Source of the DNA: DASRJW01 sp964567755 | Lineage (GTDB): Bacteria; Krumholzibacteriota; Krumholzibacteriia; G020349025 | Length of the DNA stretch: 64,000 nucleotides | Reading direction: 5' to 3' | Assembly (NCBI GenBank): GCA_964567755.1 | Contig: CAZMNW010000001.1 | Location: 186,001-250,000 of the forward strand | Part shown: positions 43,776 through 51,536 of the stretch, one piece after another | Layout: the number at the start of each line of letters is the position of its first letter | How positions within the stretch are numbered: the first letter of the stretch is position 1 | Made by a program: the position numbers and the translations under genes | The notes under the pieces: model-generated | Told to the model about the DNA's origin: nothing | What the model saw: the letters and a program-made list of their open reading frames with translations, nothing else | The model's database searches: none

Positions 43776-45418
43776 TCGATCTTCTTGGCGGTCTGGTCCA
43801 ATCCACCTTGATGCAGGATCAGGCTCGTGACCTTGCCAGCATCATCTTGGATGAACGTGATTTGCGCTTCGATGACCTGGTAGAAGAACTTGCTCTCGGA
43901 TTCGGCAAACACAGGGAAGCGCGGCTGACTTCCGAGCTTGATCGCGAGATGATCGCCATCGAGGCGGACGTCGAAATGCATGCCTGGTGCAAGTTCGTAC
44001 TTGCCGACATACCGGGCGAGAAGGGCCGGATCGACGGCAACCTCGACACGCGCCGGCGGCTGGTAGTTCGCCAGTCGCTTGGCCTTGCGATCGCCGTTCT
44101 GGTGCAGCACCACATGATCGACCGCGCCGCCGGTCCCGGCCACGAATGACAGTTGCGCATCGACGACTTTGAAGAAAAACTCCGTCTGCGACTCTGGGTA
44201 GACCGGGAACTTGTCCTGGCCCGTGAGCTGCGCGAACAGCTGGTTTCCTTCGCGGGTGATGTGGAATACGAGGCCCGGCTGCAGCTCGTAGTATCCGATA
44301 TACCGGTCCAACGTCGCATCCGCGACGGCCGCGACGGACCGCACCGGCTTCAACGCGAAGGCGGGCTCGAGCAAATGGAACCCGATATCGTCGATGTCCG
44401 ACGTCGAGTTGCTGAGAACGACGACACCACGTTTCGTCGCGGGATCGAAGCCACAGAAGCTGCGGTAGCCTCCTGTCCCGCCATTGTGCCAAATGATCGC
44501 CCTGTCATTTTTCGTCCGCACATGCCAGCCCAGGGCGACGAACGACTCCGGCTGCCCCGTTTCGCAGCGTTCGCGATGTGTCGCTTGTAGTGCCGGTGCG
44601 AGCGGTGTTTCGTCCAGCAGCAGGTTTGCCCGCAGGAAGCGCAACATGTCCCGGGCGGTCGAACGCAAGGCTCCAGCCCCCGCGAGCGCGTCGAAATCCC
44701 AGTTCTTTGCTGGCGCGGTCCCCGCGTGGCCTCGAGCCAGACGCGATCGTTGCTCCGCCGACAGCTCGACGCTCGTGTCGTCGAGGCCCAGTGGAGCGCA
44801 GATCCGCTCGTGAACGAGCTCTGCGTAAGACATGCCGGAGCGCCGCGAAATGGCCAGCCCAAGCAGTCCAGCGCCAAGGTTCGAGTACTCGTACTGGGCG
44901 CCGATCTCTCGTGTGAGCTCGTACGTGGCGAGAAACTGCAGCAAATCGTCCTCGCCGTAATCCGCATACGGATTCCCCTCGTCCGCGGATGCGAAATTCT
45001 CCGGCATCCGTGGCAATCCCGACCGGTGCGTGGCGAGATGGCGCAGGGTGATTTGCTTGCCGTCGCGCGCCGGCACCGCGGCCGTGGAGGGAAGCAGCTG
45101 CCGGACCGGATCATCCAAGCCGACGAGCCCACGCTGCGCCATTTCTGCCAAGAGAATGGCTGTGAACACCTTGGTGATCGATCCGATCTCGAAGATCGTG
45201 CTTTCGTCGACGAGGCGCTCGGCATCCACGGCCATGCGGCCGCGACAGAGGGTCGTGGTTCCTTGCGCCTCCACGACCCCCACGACGAGTCCGACGCATT
45301 CGCCCTGCTCGATTCGCTGCGACACGTGATCGCGAACATCGGACGGGATGAGGTCGGCGGCCTGCGCTGTCGGCGCGGCGGCCAGAAGCAGGATCACGCA
45401 GGCGATCACGTTCATCAT
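43772..45418 (-). CDS. Secreted serine hydrolase (class C beta-lactamase fold) with two DUF3471 domains
   Basis: This encodes 548 residues with a signal peptide ending PTAQAAD. The catalytic Ser-x-x-Lys is SITK at 80-83, the second motif YSN is in YEYSNLGAGLLG, and HNGG corresponds to the KTG position. That set marks the class C beta-lactamase/DD-peptidase/esterase fold. After the catalytic domain come two tandem domains of about 80 residues (371-450 and 468-548), each opening GYYELQPGLVF or GKYELAPGMHF and ending LVLHQ-like (VVLHQNGD, LILHQGG), of the DUF3471 type. Start and stop overlap both neighbours by 4 bp. Confidence 0.9.
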   Translation of the reverse strand: MMNVIACVILLLAAAPTAQAADLIPSDVRDHVSQRIEQGECVGLVVGVVEAQGTTTLCRGRMAVDAERLVDESTIFEIGSITKVFTAILLAEMAQRGLVGLDDPVRQLLPSTAAVPARDGKQITLRHLATHRSGLPRMPENFASADEGNPYADYGEDDLLQFLATYELTREIGAQYEYSNLGAGLLGLAISRRSGMSYAELVHERICAPLGLDDTSVELSAEQRSRLARGHAGTAPAKNWDFDALAGAGALRSTARDMLRFLRANLLLDETPLAPALQATHRERCETGQPESFVALGWHVRTKNDRAIIWHNGGTGGYRSFCGFDPATKRGVVVLSNSTSDIDDIGFHLLEPAFALKPVRSVAAVADATLDRYIGYYELQPGLVFHITREGNQLFAQLTGQDKFPVYPESQTEFFFKVVDAQLSFVAGTGGAVDHVVLHQNGDRKAKRLANYQPPARVEVAVDPALLARYVGKYELAPGMHFDVRLDGDHLAIKLGSQPRFPVFAESESKFFYQVIEAQITFIQDDAGKVTSLILHQGGLDQTAKKIE

Positions 45419-46410
45419 GGGTCCATCCCTTTCGCACCCATGCCCTCGTTCGCGGGCGTCACGTCACCAAACGCGCCGGCGACAGGGAAAGAGGCTGGCG
45501 GACAGGGTTCACATGCTGGCTCCGCGCTCGCGGCCGGGGAAGGCGAATCGTCACGTCCTTCGACCTGAAGCGTGGTGTGATCGAGACCGAAACGCTCGCG
45601 CAGCCGCCGGTTGATGCCCGCGATGACCGCGTCCCGATCGACCTCCTTGGGTGTCACGACGTGCGCGGAGAGACACACACGTCCGGATGTGATCGTCCAC
45701 ACGTGCAAATCGTGAACGTCGCGTACACCGTGCTGCTCCAGGATCACGCCCCGCACTTGGGCAACGTCGAGGTGCCGCGGCGCGGCTTCCATGAGCACAT
45801 CGGTGGCTTCGCGCATCAGGATCCAAATGCGCGGCACGATGAATGCGGCGATGAGCAGCGACAGAATCGAATCGGCGCGAACCCAGCCGAACTGCATTTG
45901 CATCCACGCGGAAACGATGACGCCTGCCGAAGCCAACATGTCGGAGAGCACTTCCAGATAGGCCCCGCGCATGTTGAGGCTGGCGCGCGCACCCGTTCGC
46001 AGCACGCGCACGCCGATCAAGTTGACCCCGAGACCCAAGCAACCGAGCAGCAAGACCGGAACTGGATCGACAGGCGCCGGCACACGCAAGCGCTCGATGG
46101 CTTCACGCGCGACGAAGAATGTGACGAGCGCGAGGAGCACCGCGTTGGCGACTGCCGCCAAGATCTCGGCGCGATAATGGCCGTACGTTCGCTGTGGCGG
46201 CGACGGGCGAGCGCCATACCACATGGCGAAGAGCGCCAGACCGAGAGCGCTGGCATCGGACAACATGTGCCCGGCGTCGGCGAGCAGCACCAGCGAGCCG
46301 CTCCACAGACCCCCCGCCAGTTCGAGCAACATGACCACGCAGGTGAGCGCGAGAATCAGCACCAGCTTGCGGCGATTCCCCGTCGCTGTGGTGGTGTGGT
46401 TGCCGGACAT
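45415..46410 (-). CDS. Cation diffusion facilitator (CzcD/ZitB-like metal exporter)
   Basis: This encodes 331 residues from the ATG at 46410, with AGGAGGAAAC just before it. Six transmembrane helices are visible. The metal site in helix 2 is HMLSD (His48, Asp52). In helix 5 the usual HxxxD is EVLSD (Glu153, Asp157), a variant seen in other members. A cytoplasmic C-terminal domain with TPKEVDRDAVIAGINRRL follows, then a Pro- and Cys-containing tail (SAEPACEPCPP) that may bind metal. The exporter removes zinc or related metal from the cytoplasm. It ends with an ATGA overlap into the serine hydrolase. Confidence 0.93.
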   Translation of the reverse strand: MSGNHTTTATGNRRKLVLILALTCVVMLLELAGGLWSGSLVLLADAGHMLSDASALGLALFAMWYGARPSPPQRTYGHYRAEILAAVANAVLLALVTFFVAREAIERLRVPAPVDPVPVLLLGCLGLGVNLIGVRVLRTGARASLNMRGAYLEVLSDMLASAGVIVSAWMQMQFGWVRADSILSLLIAAFIVPRIWILMREATDVLMEAAPRHLDVAQVRGVILEQHGVRDVHDLHVWTITSGRVCLSAHVVTPKEVDRDAVIAGINRRLRERFGLDHTTLQVEGRDDSPSPAASAEPACEPCPPASFPVAGAFGDVTPANEGMGAKGMDP

Positions 46411-46439
46411 GTTTCCTCCTGCGGCGCGCGATCGCGCCA

Positions 46440-46994
46440 TCAGCGCGGGCGGCAGGCGACGAAGATCAGGTTGCGAAAGAGCCGGCGCAGCAGCGGGCGC
46501 ACGCCAGGCACGAGCTCCGAAGTATTCACTTCGCGCCAACGCACGATCTCGAAGCCTGCTTTGTCCAACAGCCAGCGCAGTTCGTCGGCTGCGAACTCGT
46601 GGAAGTGCTCCGGGCTCTTGCCGAACAACCACTCCCATGGATGCCGGCGCGGCACGGTCAGGACCAGTACGCCGCCGGGCTGCAGCACCTCGCGGCAGCC
46701 ATCGAGAACGAAGAGCGGGTTCATCAGATGTTCGAAGATCTCGAAAGCCGTGATGGTAGCCCAGGGCCCCGGACAGAAGCTCGGCAGTGACTCACGATCG
46801 AGATCGTGCATGTCCGTATGATGCGGATGGACTTGGAACCGTTGCGACATCGAGCGTGCAAGCGCGTTCGGTGGCCCAAGGTCGAGGAACGGTTCCGCGA
46901 GCGTATCGACGCTGTCGAGCGTCGCACGAAAGCGCCGGCGCGCCGCGCGTTCGTAGGCTTCGCTCGCCACCGGGACTTCGCTCTGGATGCTCAT
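46440..46994 (-). CDS. SAM-dependent methyltransferase (class I), translationally coupled to lipB
   Basis: This encodes 184 residues from the ATG at 46994, which overlaps the lipB stop by 4 bp. The normal N-terminal motif I is reduced: FLDLGPPNALARSMSQRF replaces the usual GxGxG region. Further on are ATITAFEIFEHLMNPLFVL and LQPGGVLVLTVPRRHPWEWLFG, which are standard for Methyltransf_11/23. The last residues FRNLIFVACRPR complete the fold. The weak SAM-binding loop and short length make activity uncertain. Its substrate is not suggested by lipB or the CDF exporter beside it. Confidence 0.78.
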   Translation of the reverse strand: MSIQSEVPVASEAYERAARRRFRATLDSVDTLAEPFLDLGPPNALARSMSQRFQVHPHHTDMHDLDRESLPSFCPGPWATITAFEIFEHLMNPLFVLDGCREVLQPGGVLVLTVPRRHPWEWLFGKSPEHFHEFAADELRWLLDKAGFEIVRWREVNTSELVPGVRPLLRRLFRNLIFVACRPR

Positions 46995-47680
46995 CGAAAC
47001 TGCACGCGCCGCGCGAATACGACGCCGAACTCCTGTGCGAACCGTTCGGCCACTGCGGCCACCGTGGGCGGGTCCGGCAGCAACTCGGCCATGGACGTGA
47101 CTGCGCTGCCGGCGAGGCCACAAGGAACGATAAGATCGAAGTAACGCAAATCGGTGCGCACGTTGAGGGCGATCCCGTGCGACGTGATCCAACGCGACAC
47201 CCGGACGCCGATGGCCGCGATCTTGGCGGGCGGAGCCCCCTCGCGCTCGACCCAGACACCCGTGCGACCTGTCACGACGTGTCCGCGTACGCCCCAGCTC
47301 GCCAGCACACGCAGCAGCACGCGCTCCAGATCGCGGACGTAACGATGCAGATCGCACCGGTCGGGCGCGAGATCGACGATCGGGTACGCCACCAGCTGGC
47401 CGGGCCCGTGATAGGTCACGTCCCCGCCGCGGCCGCATTCGAAGAGCTCGACGCCCAGAGCCGCGAGGCGCGCGCGATCGGCGAGCACATGCGTCTCGCG
47501 CGCGTTGCGCCCCAGCGTCAGCACGTGCGGGTGCTCGAGCAGCCACAAGCGATCGGCGCACTGGCCGGCGGCGCGCAGCGACACACGCTGCGCTTGCATC
47601 TCCAGCGCCTCAGCATACGGGACGACGCCGAGAAATTCGGCCTCGCACAACGGTGCCGCTTCCGTCGCGATCGAATCCAT
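46991..47680 (-). CDS. lipB: Octanoyl-[ACP]:protein N-octanoyltransferase
   Basis: This encodes 229 residues. LipB moves octanoyl groups from acyl carrier protein to the lipoyl domains of 2-oxoacid dehydrogenases. The family signature GRGGDVTYHGPGQLVAYP is at 83-100, and the catalytic Lys-Cys pair is Lys153 (PAKIAAIGV) and Cys187 (IVPCGLAG). Length is normal. It lies 40 bp after the E2 gene, whose lipoyl Lys44 is its expected target, and overlaps the following methyltransferase by 4 bp. LipA, the next enzyme, is at 30127-30987. Confidence 0.97.
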   Translation of the reverse strand: MDSIATEAAPLCEAEFLGVVPYAEALEMQAQRVSLRAAGQCADRLWLLEHPHVLTLGRNARETHVLADRARLAALGVELFECGRGGDVTYHGPGQLVAYPIVDLAPDRCDLHRYVRDLERVLLRVLASWGVRGHVVTGRTGVWVEREGAPPAKIAAIGVRVSRWITSHGIALNVRTDLRYFDLIVPCGLAGSAVTSMAELLPDPPTVAAVAERFAQEFGVVFARRVQFR

Positions 47681-47720
47681 CGCACCGATCCCCTCTGGGT
47701 GCGTGCAGCGCCCTCGCCTC

Positions 47721-49088
47721 TTACAGCAGCGCCTTGAAGTCCGCCGTTTCGAGTGTCTTCTTCAGACTGCCCATGAACTGATCGGCCACCGCCCCATCGA
47801 TGATGCGGTGATCGTAGGAAAGGCACGTGTACATCATGGGCTTGATGACGATGGCGTCGTTGTCGATCACGCGCACGCGCTTCTCGATCATGCCCATGCC
47901 GAGGATCGCTACCTGCGGCTGGCTGATGATGGGCGTGCCGAACAGGCTGCCGAAGACACCCGGGTTGGTCACCGTGAACGTCCCGCCCTGGACTTCCTCT
48001 GGCTTGAGCTGCTTGCCGCGTGCCCGGTTCGCCAGGTCCGCGATCCGATTGTTGATGCCCACCAAGGACAGTTCGTCGGCATGATGGATGACGGGCACGA
48101 TGAGACCCCAATCGAGCGCCACCGCGATCCCGACATTGATATCCTTCTTGTACACGACGTTGTCGCCATCCACCGAGGCATTGACGATCGGTACGGCGCG
48201 CAGCGCCTCGACACACGCTTTGACCACGAATGGTGTGATCGTGAGCTTCTGGCCATGGCGTCTCATGAAGTCGTCTTGCACCTGATGGCGCGTGTTCATG
48301 ATGTTGCTGCAGTCCATCTCGTAGATCGTGTGCACGTGCGCCGAGGTGCGCTTCGACATCACCATGTGCTCGGCGATCCGCTTGCGCATGAGCGACATCG
48401 GTTCGACGACGACATTGTCCCCCGGGCGGAAGATGGGCCCCGTGGGCATGGGTGCGGACGGGAGCGCTTCGTGCTGGGTTGCGAGCGTCGGCGCCACGGC
48501 AGGACCTCCGGCTTCCAGGTGGGCGAGAAGGTCCTTCTTCGTCACGCGCCCGGAGATCCCCGTGCCCTGGATCCGTGAGATGTCGACGCCTTCATCCTTG
48601 GCGATGCGGCGAACGAGTGGCGTCGAGCGCGTGCGGCGCAACTCCTCGACGCTCTCGGGAGCGTGCCCCGTCGGCGTCGTCGGTTCGCGCAACGCCGTTG
48701 TCACCGTCGCCGCTTGGGCGGCGGCCGCGGCCGGCGCCGGCGTGTGGGCGACCGGGCTACGGGCAGGTGGCGTCGTGGCCGGCCTCGCCGGCGCGGGTGG
48801 CGCAGCTGCTGCCGCAGGCGGTGCCTTGGTCGCGGCGGCCTCGGCGGCGCTCTCGGCGATGATCCCGACTACCGTGTTCACCTCGACCGTCTGCCCCTCC
48901 CCGACTTTGATCTCGGCCAGCACCCCGGCCGCGGGCGAGGGAATCTCGGCATCCACTTTGTCGGTCGAGATCTCGAACAGGGGCTCGTCGCGCCGCACCG
49001 CATCGCCCGGCTTCTTCAACCACTTCGTGATCGTTCCTTCCGCGATGCTCTCCCCCATTTGGGGCATGATGACATCGGTCTTCGCCAT
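47721..49088 (-). CDS. 2-oxoacid dehydrogenase E2, dihydrolipoamide acyltransferase
   Basis: This encodes 455 residues from the ATG at 49088, with CGGAGAGGCA before it. The lipoyl domain is residues 1-80 with Lys44 in STDKVD as attachment site. An Ala/Pro-rich linker of 60 residues follows, then the peripheral-subunit-binding domain with PLVRRIAKDEGVDISRI and GISGRVTKKDLL. The catalytic acyltransferase domain ends with SYDHRIIDGAVADQFM, where the HxxxDG motif is complete. Only one lipoyl domain is present, so it could serve a branched-chain, 2-oxoglutarate or pyruvate complex. It follows E1-beta by 46 bp. Confidence 0.95.
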   Translation of the reverse strand: MAKTDVIMPQMGESIAEGTITKWLKKPGDAVRRDEPLFEISTDKVDAEIPSPAAGVLAEIKVGEGQTVEVNTVVGIIAESAAEAAATKAPPAAAAAPPAPARPATTPPARSPVAHTPAPAAAAAQAATVTTALREPTTPTGHAPESVEELRRTRSTPLVRRIAKDEGVDISRIQGTGISGRVTKKDLLAHLEAGGPAVAPTLATQHEALPSAPMPTGPIFRPGDNVVVEPMSLMRKRIAEHMVMSKRTSAHVHTIYEMDCSNIMNTRHQVQDDFMRRHGQKLTITPFVVKACVEALRAVPIVNASVDGDNVVYKKDINVGIAVALDWGLIVPVIHHADELSLVGINNRIADLANRARGKQLKPEEVQGGTFTVTNPGVFGSLFGTPIISQPQVAILGMGMIEKRVRVIDNDAIVIKPMMYTCLSYDHRIIDGAVADQFMGSLKKTLETADFKALL

Positions 49089-49134
49089 TGCCTCTCCGAT
49101 CTCCACGTCGTGTTTCGAGCCCCAGTGAAAAACC

Positions 49135-50109
49135 CTAATAAGCTGCCAGTTCCTCGCAGGCGCGCACGATGTCGGCGAGCTGTGGCAGGAACGCGTCCTC
49201 CAACGGCGCACTGTACGGCACCGGGCAGTCGCGTGCTGTCACACGCACGATCGGGCCGTCGAGGAATTCGAAAGCCGATTCCGCCAACAGCGCCGCGATT
49301 TCGCCGCCGACGCCGCCTGTGCGCGTGTCCTCGTGCACGATGACCGCCTTGCTCGTTCGCTGCACCGACTCGATCACGGTGCGCCGATCCAGCGGCAGCA
49401 ACGTGCGCAGATCAACGACCTCTGCCTCGATTCCTCGTGCAGCCAGCTGCGCCGCCGCCTCCATGCAGCGGTGCACCATGGCGCCGTAGGTGAGCAGCGA
49501 AACATCGCGGCCGCTTCTCCGCACCAACGCTTTGCCGATCGGCACCTCATAGTCCGTGTCCGGCACATCATCTTTGATGCGCCGGTAGAGCATCTTGTGC
49601 TCGAGGTAGATCACCGGATCCGGATCACGAATGGCCGCCTTGAGCAGACCCTTGGCGTCGTACGCCGTCGCCGGCTGCACGATCTTGAGACCCGGCACGT
49701 GCTGCAACCAGCCTTCGGGGTTCTGGGAGTGGAACGGGCCGGCGCGCACGCCGCCGCCGCTCGGACCGCGCACCACCAGCGGCATCGGTTCGCCCCAGCG
49801 CCAGTGGCTCTTGGCAATGAAGTTCACCAACTGATCGAAGGCGTTGGCGATGAAATCGATGAACTGGATCTCGACAACCGGCCGCATGCCCATGAGAGCG
49901 GCTCCGGCCGCAGCTCCCATCATTCCCGATTCGACGATGGGGGTATCAATGACGCGGTCGGGTCCGAAGCGCGCCAAGAAGCCTTCGGTCACCTTGAAGG
50001 CGCCGCCATACTCGGCGATGTCCTCCCCCATGAGGAAGACGCTCGGGTCGCGCTCCATTTCTTCCCCGAGCGCCTGGCGAATGGCCTCGAGGTACGTCGT
50101 CTGTGCCAC
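49135..50109 (-). CDS. 2-oxoacid dehydrogenase E1 component, beta subunit
   Basis: This encodes 324 residues, started by GTG at 50109 with GGGGTGATCC upstream. It matches the TPP-binding E1-beta fold: TTYLEAIRQALGEEMERDP, FLMGEDIAEYGGAF, the phosphate/cofactor loop IDTPIVESGMMGAAAGAAL, EIQFIDFIANAFDQ and GARTGGVGGE-like text (actual HEDTRTGGVGGEIAALL). The alpha subunit, which must pair with it, is not adjacent: the gene upstream is a GAF protein. The complex may be branched-chain oxoacid or pyruvate dehydrogenase; the sequence does not settle it. E2 follows directly. Confidence 0.95.
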   Translation of the reverse strand: MAQTTYLEAIRQALGEEMERDPSVFLMGEDIAEYGGAFKVTEGFLARFGPDRVIDTPIVESGMMGAAAGAALMGMRPVVEIQFIDFIANAFDQLVNFIAKSHWRWGEPMPLVVRGPSGGGVRAGPFHSQNPEGWLQHVPGLKIVQPATAYDAKGLLKAAIRDPDPVIYLEHKMLYRRIKDDVPDTDYEVPIGKALVRRSGRDVSLLTYGAMVHRCMEAAAQLAARGIEAEVVDLRTLLPLDRRTVIESVQRTSKAVIVHEDTRTGGVGGEIAALLAESAFEFLDGPIVRVTARDCPVPYSAPLEDAFLPQLADIVRACEELAAY

Positions 50110-50208
50110 CGGATCACCCCGACGCAGAATAACGGATGCACGCCGAGTTCGGCGAGGGCGCGGAACTTCAAGTGTGGATTGGGATTCTGGAGCGGGCCCT
50201 GAGAGCGC

Positions 50209-51108
50209 TCAGACGCTGGAGGGCGCGCTTTGCGTGCGGGCGCGATTGGCGGCTTGCAGCGCCTGGATCGTCTGGCGCATCCAGTCGGCCTGCTCGGCGT
50301 GGCGGATGCAGGCGCCCGCGTTTTCTGCGAAGACTTGCAGGGCTTGCAGGTCATCCTCACCGAAGTGAATCGCCGGCGACGTGCTGCCGACGTTGAGCAC
50401 GCCGACCAGCTCGCCGCGCACGCAGATGGGAACGATCATCGCCTCGCACGGAACCTTGCCTTCAGTCTTGGTGGACGGCATGTTCTTCATGTCGTCGGGA
50501 CCGAGGATGCGTGGCTCGCCGCGCTGCGCCACCCAACCGGCGATGCCCTGCCCCAACGGTTCGCGGCACCCCAAGGCCCGCGACATGTCGCTGTTGCCGG
50601 TGGCGGACTGGACGACCAACTCTTGCGTGGACGTGTCGACCAGCATGAGTGAAACACGGTCGCACTCGAAAATTTCTTTGCAGGTCTTGGTGATGGCGTC
50701 GAACACATTCTGCGTGTTGGTCTCGTTGCCCATGATGCGGCTGACGTTGAGAAGCGCCATCAGGCGCTGGTGCTGTTGCTGGATGCGCGCGGAGCGTTCC
50801 TTCTCCAAGCCCTGGAGTTTGCCGAGAAGTGTGGTCAGGCTACGCTGTTGTGTCGTGAGATAAATGACGTACCCAGTGACCGCGATCCCCAAGGCCGCGA
50901 GCAAAACGATGTCGGTGTTCACCCACGGCCACGGGCTTTCGATCCGCCGCCGCAGCATCATGAACAGTGTGGAAGCCAGACCCAGGGTCGAAATGACAGA
51001 AATACCTACGAGCATGTACCAGTTCGACCAGGTACGGCGTTCGAGTGTAGCGAGCGATTGGCCGGCCACCGCTGGGCCCGTTTTCCGTACCGTGGGTTTG
51101 GCGCGCAT
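50209..51108 (-). CDS. Membrane-anchored GAF domain protein
   Basis: This encodes 299 residues with AGGAG 7 bp before the ATG. Two transmembrane helices (about 30-50 and 65-85) precede a short coiled stretch (QRSLTTLLGKLQGLEKERSARI) and a GAF domain from about 120 to 280, with LMALLNVSRIMGNE, ECDRVSLMLVDTSTQELVV and GIAGWVAQRGEPRIL. No histidine kinase, diguanylate cyclase or phosphodiesterase domain follows, so it is either a ligand-sensing subunit or a truncated sensor. It sits between the small metal-type lipoprotein and E1-beta. Ligand unknown. Confidence 0.86.
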   Translation of the reverse strand: MRAKPTVRKTGPAVAGQSLATLERRTWSNWYMLVGISVISTLGLASTLFMMLRRRIESPWPWVNTDIVLLAALGIAVTGYVIYLTTQQRSLTTLLGKLQGLEKERSARIQQQHQRLMALLNVSRIMGNETNTQNVFDAITKTCKEIFECDRVSLMLVDTSTQELVVQSATGNSDMSRALGCREPLGQGIAGWVAQRGEPRILGPDDMKNMPSTKTEGKVPCEAMIVPICVRGELVGVLNVGSTSPAIHFGEDDLQALQVFAENAGACIRHAEQADWMRQTIQALQAANRARTQSAPSSV

Positions 51109-51201
51109 CGGATGCTCCTGGCGAACTGCGCCGCGATCGGCGCATTGTGGGTCGAACCCCCAACGAGCGCCGGGAGCAATGTGCGTGCCCGGATGTCCTG
51201 A

Positions 51202-51519
51202 TCACTCTCCTGACGTTTCCAACCCTTGGATGGATGCGTGCATGTCCTCGCCGAAGCGGGTCTTGCAGTTTCCCGAGCAGAAACGCATCGCGTAGGATCC
51301 TACGGTGAGCGCGTGCTCGGCCTTCCCTGCCATCTGCAGCTGGCACCCGGCGCAGTTCGCGACCACTTTGTCGGCCGTCCCATCCACCGCATCGGCTTGC
51401 GCCAGGATGGATTCCTCCGCCGGCTGCAGGGTCACTGGGGGGGGACCCTTGTCGGCGCAAGCACCAATCGACGTCACCCCGATCACCGTCGCACAAACGA
51501 ACCAGAGCTTTCTCGACAT
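51202..51519 (-). CDS. Small lipoprotein with YHS/TRASH-like metal-binding cysteines
   Basis: This encodes 105 residues from the ATG at 51519, with GGAGG 7 bp upstream (the frame extends 21 bp further but that ATG is unlikely). The lipobox is TSIGAC. The mature protein has VVANCAGCQLQM and YAMRFCSGNCKTRFGED, a cysteine arrangement like YHS/TRASH domains that bind copper or other metals. It begins 17 bp after the RND pump stop, so it is probably part of the efflux operon and may pass metal in the periplasm. Confidence 0.75.
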   Translation of the reverse strand: MSRKLWFVCATVIGVTSIGACADKGPPPVTLQPAEESILAQADAVDGTADKVVANCAGCQLQMAGKAEHALTVGSYAMRFCSGNCKTRFGEDMHASIQGLETSGE

Positions 51520-51536
51520 TGCGCGCCTCCTTCGGC

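Noticed and set aside
50110..50208. CTGAG-x4-CTCAG stem after the GAF gene as terminator
   Set aside because: Only 5-bp arms and no T-run.
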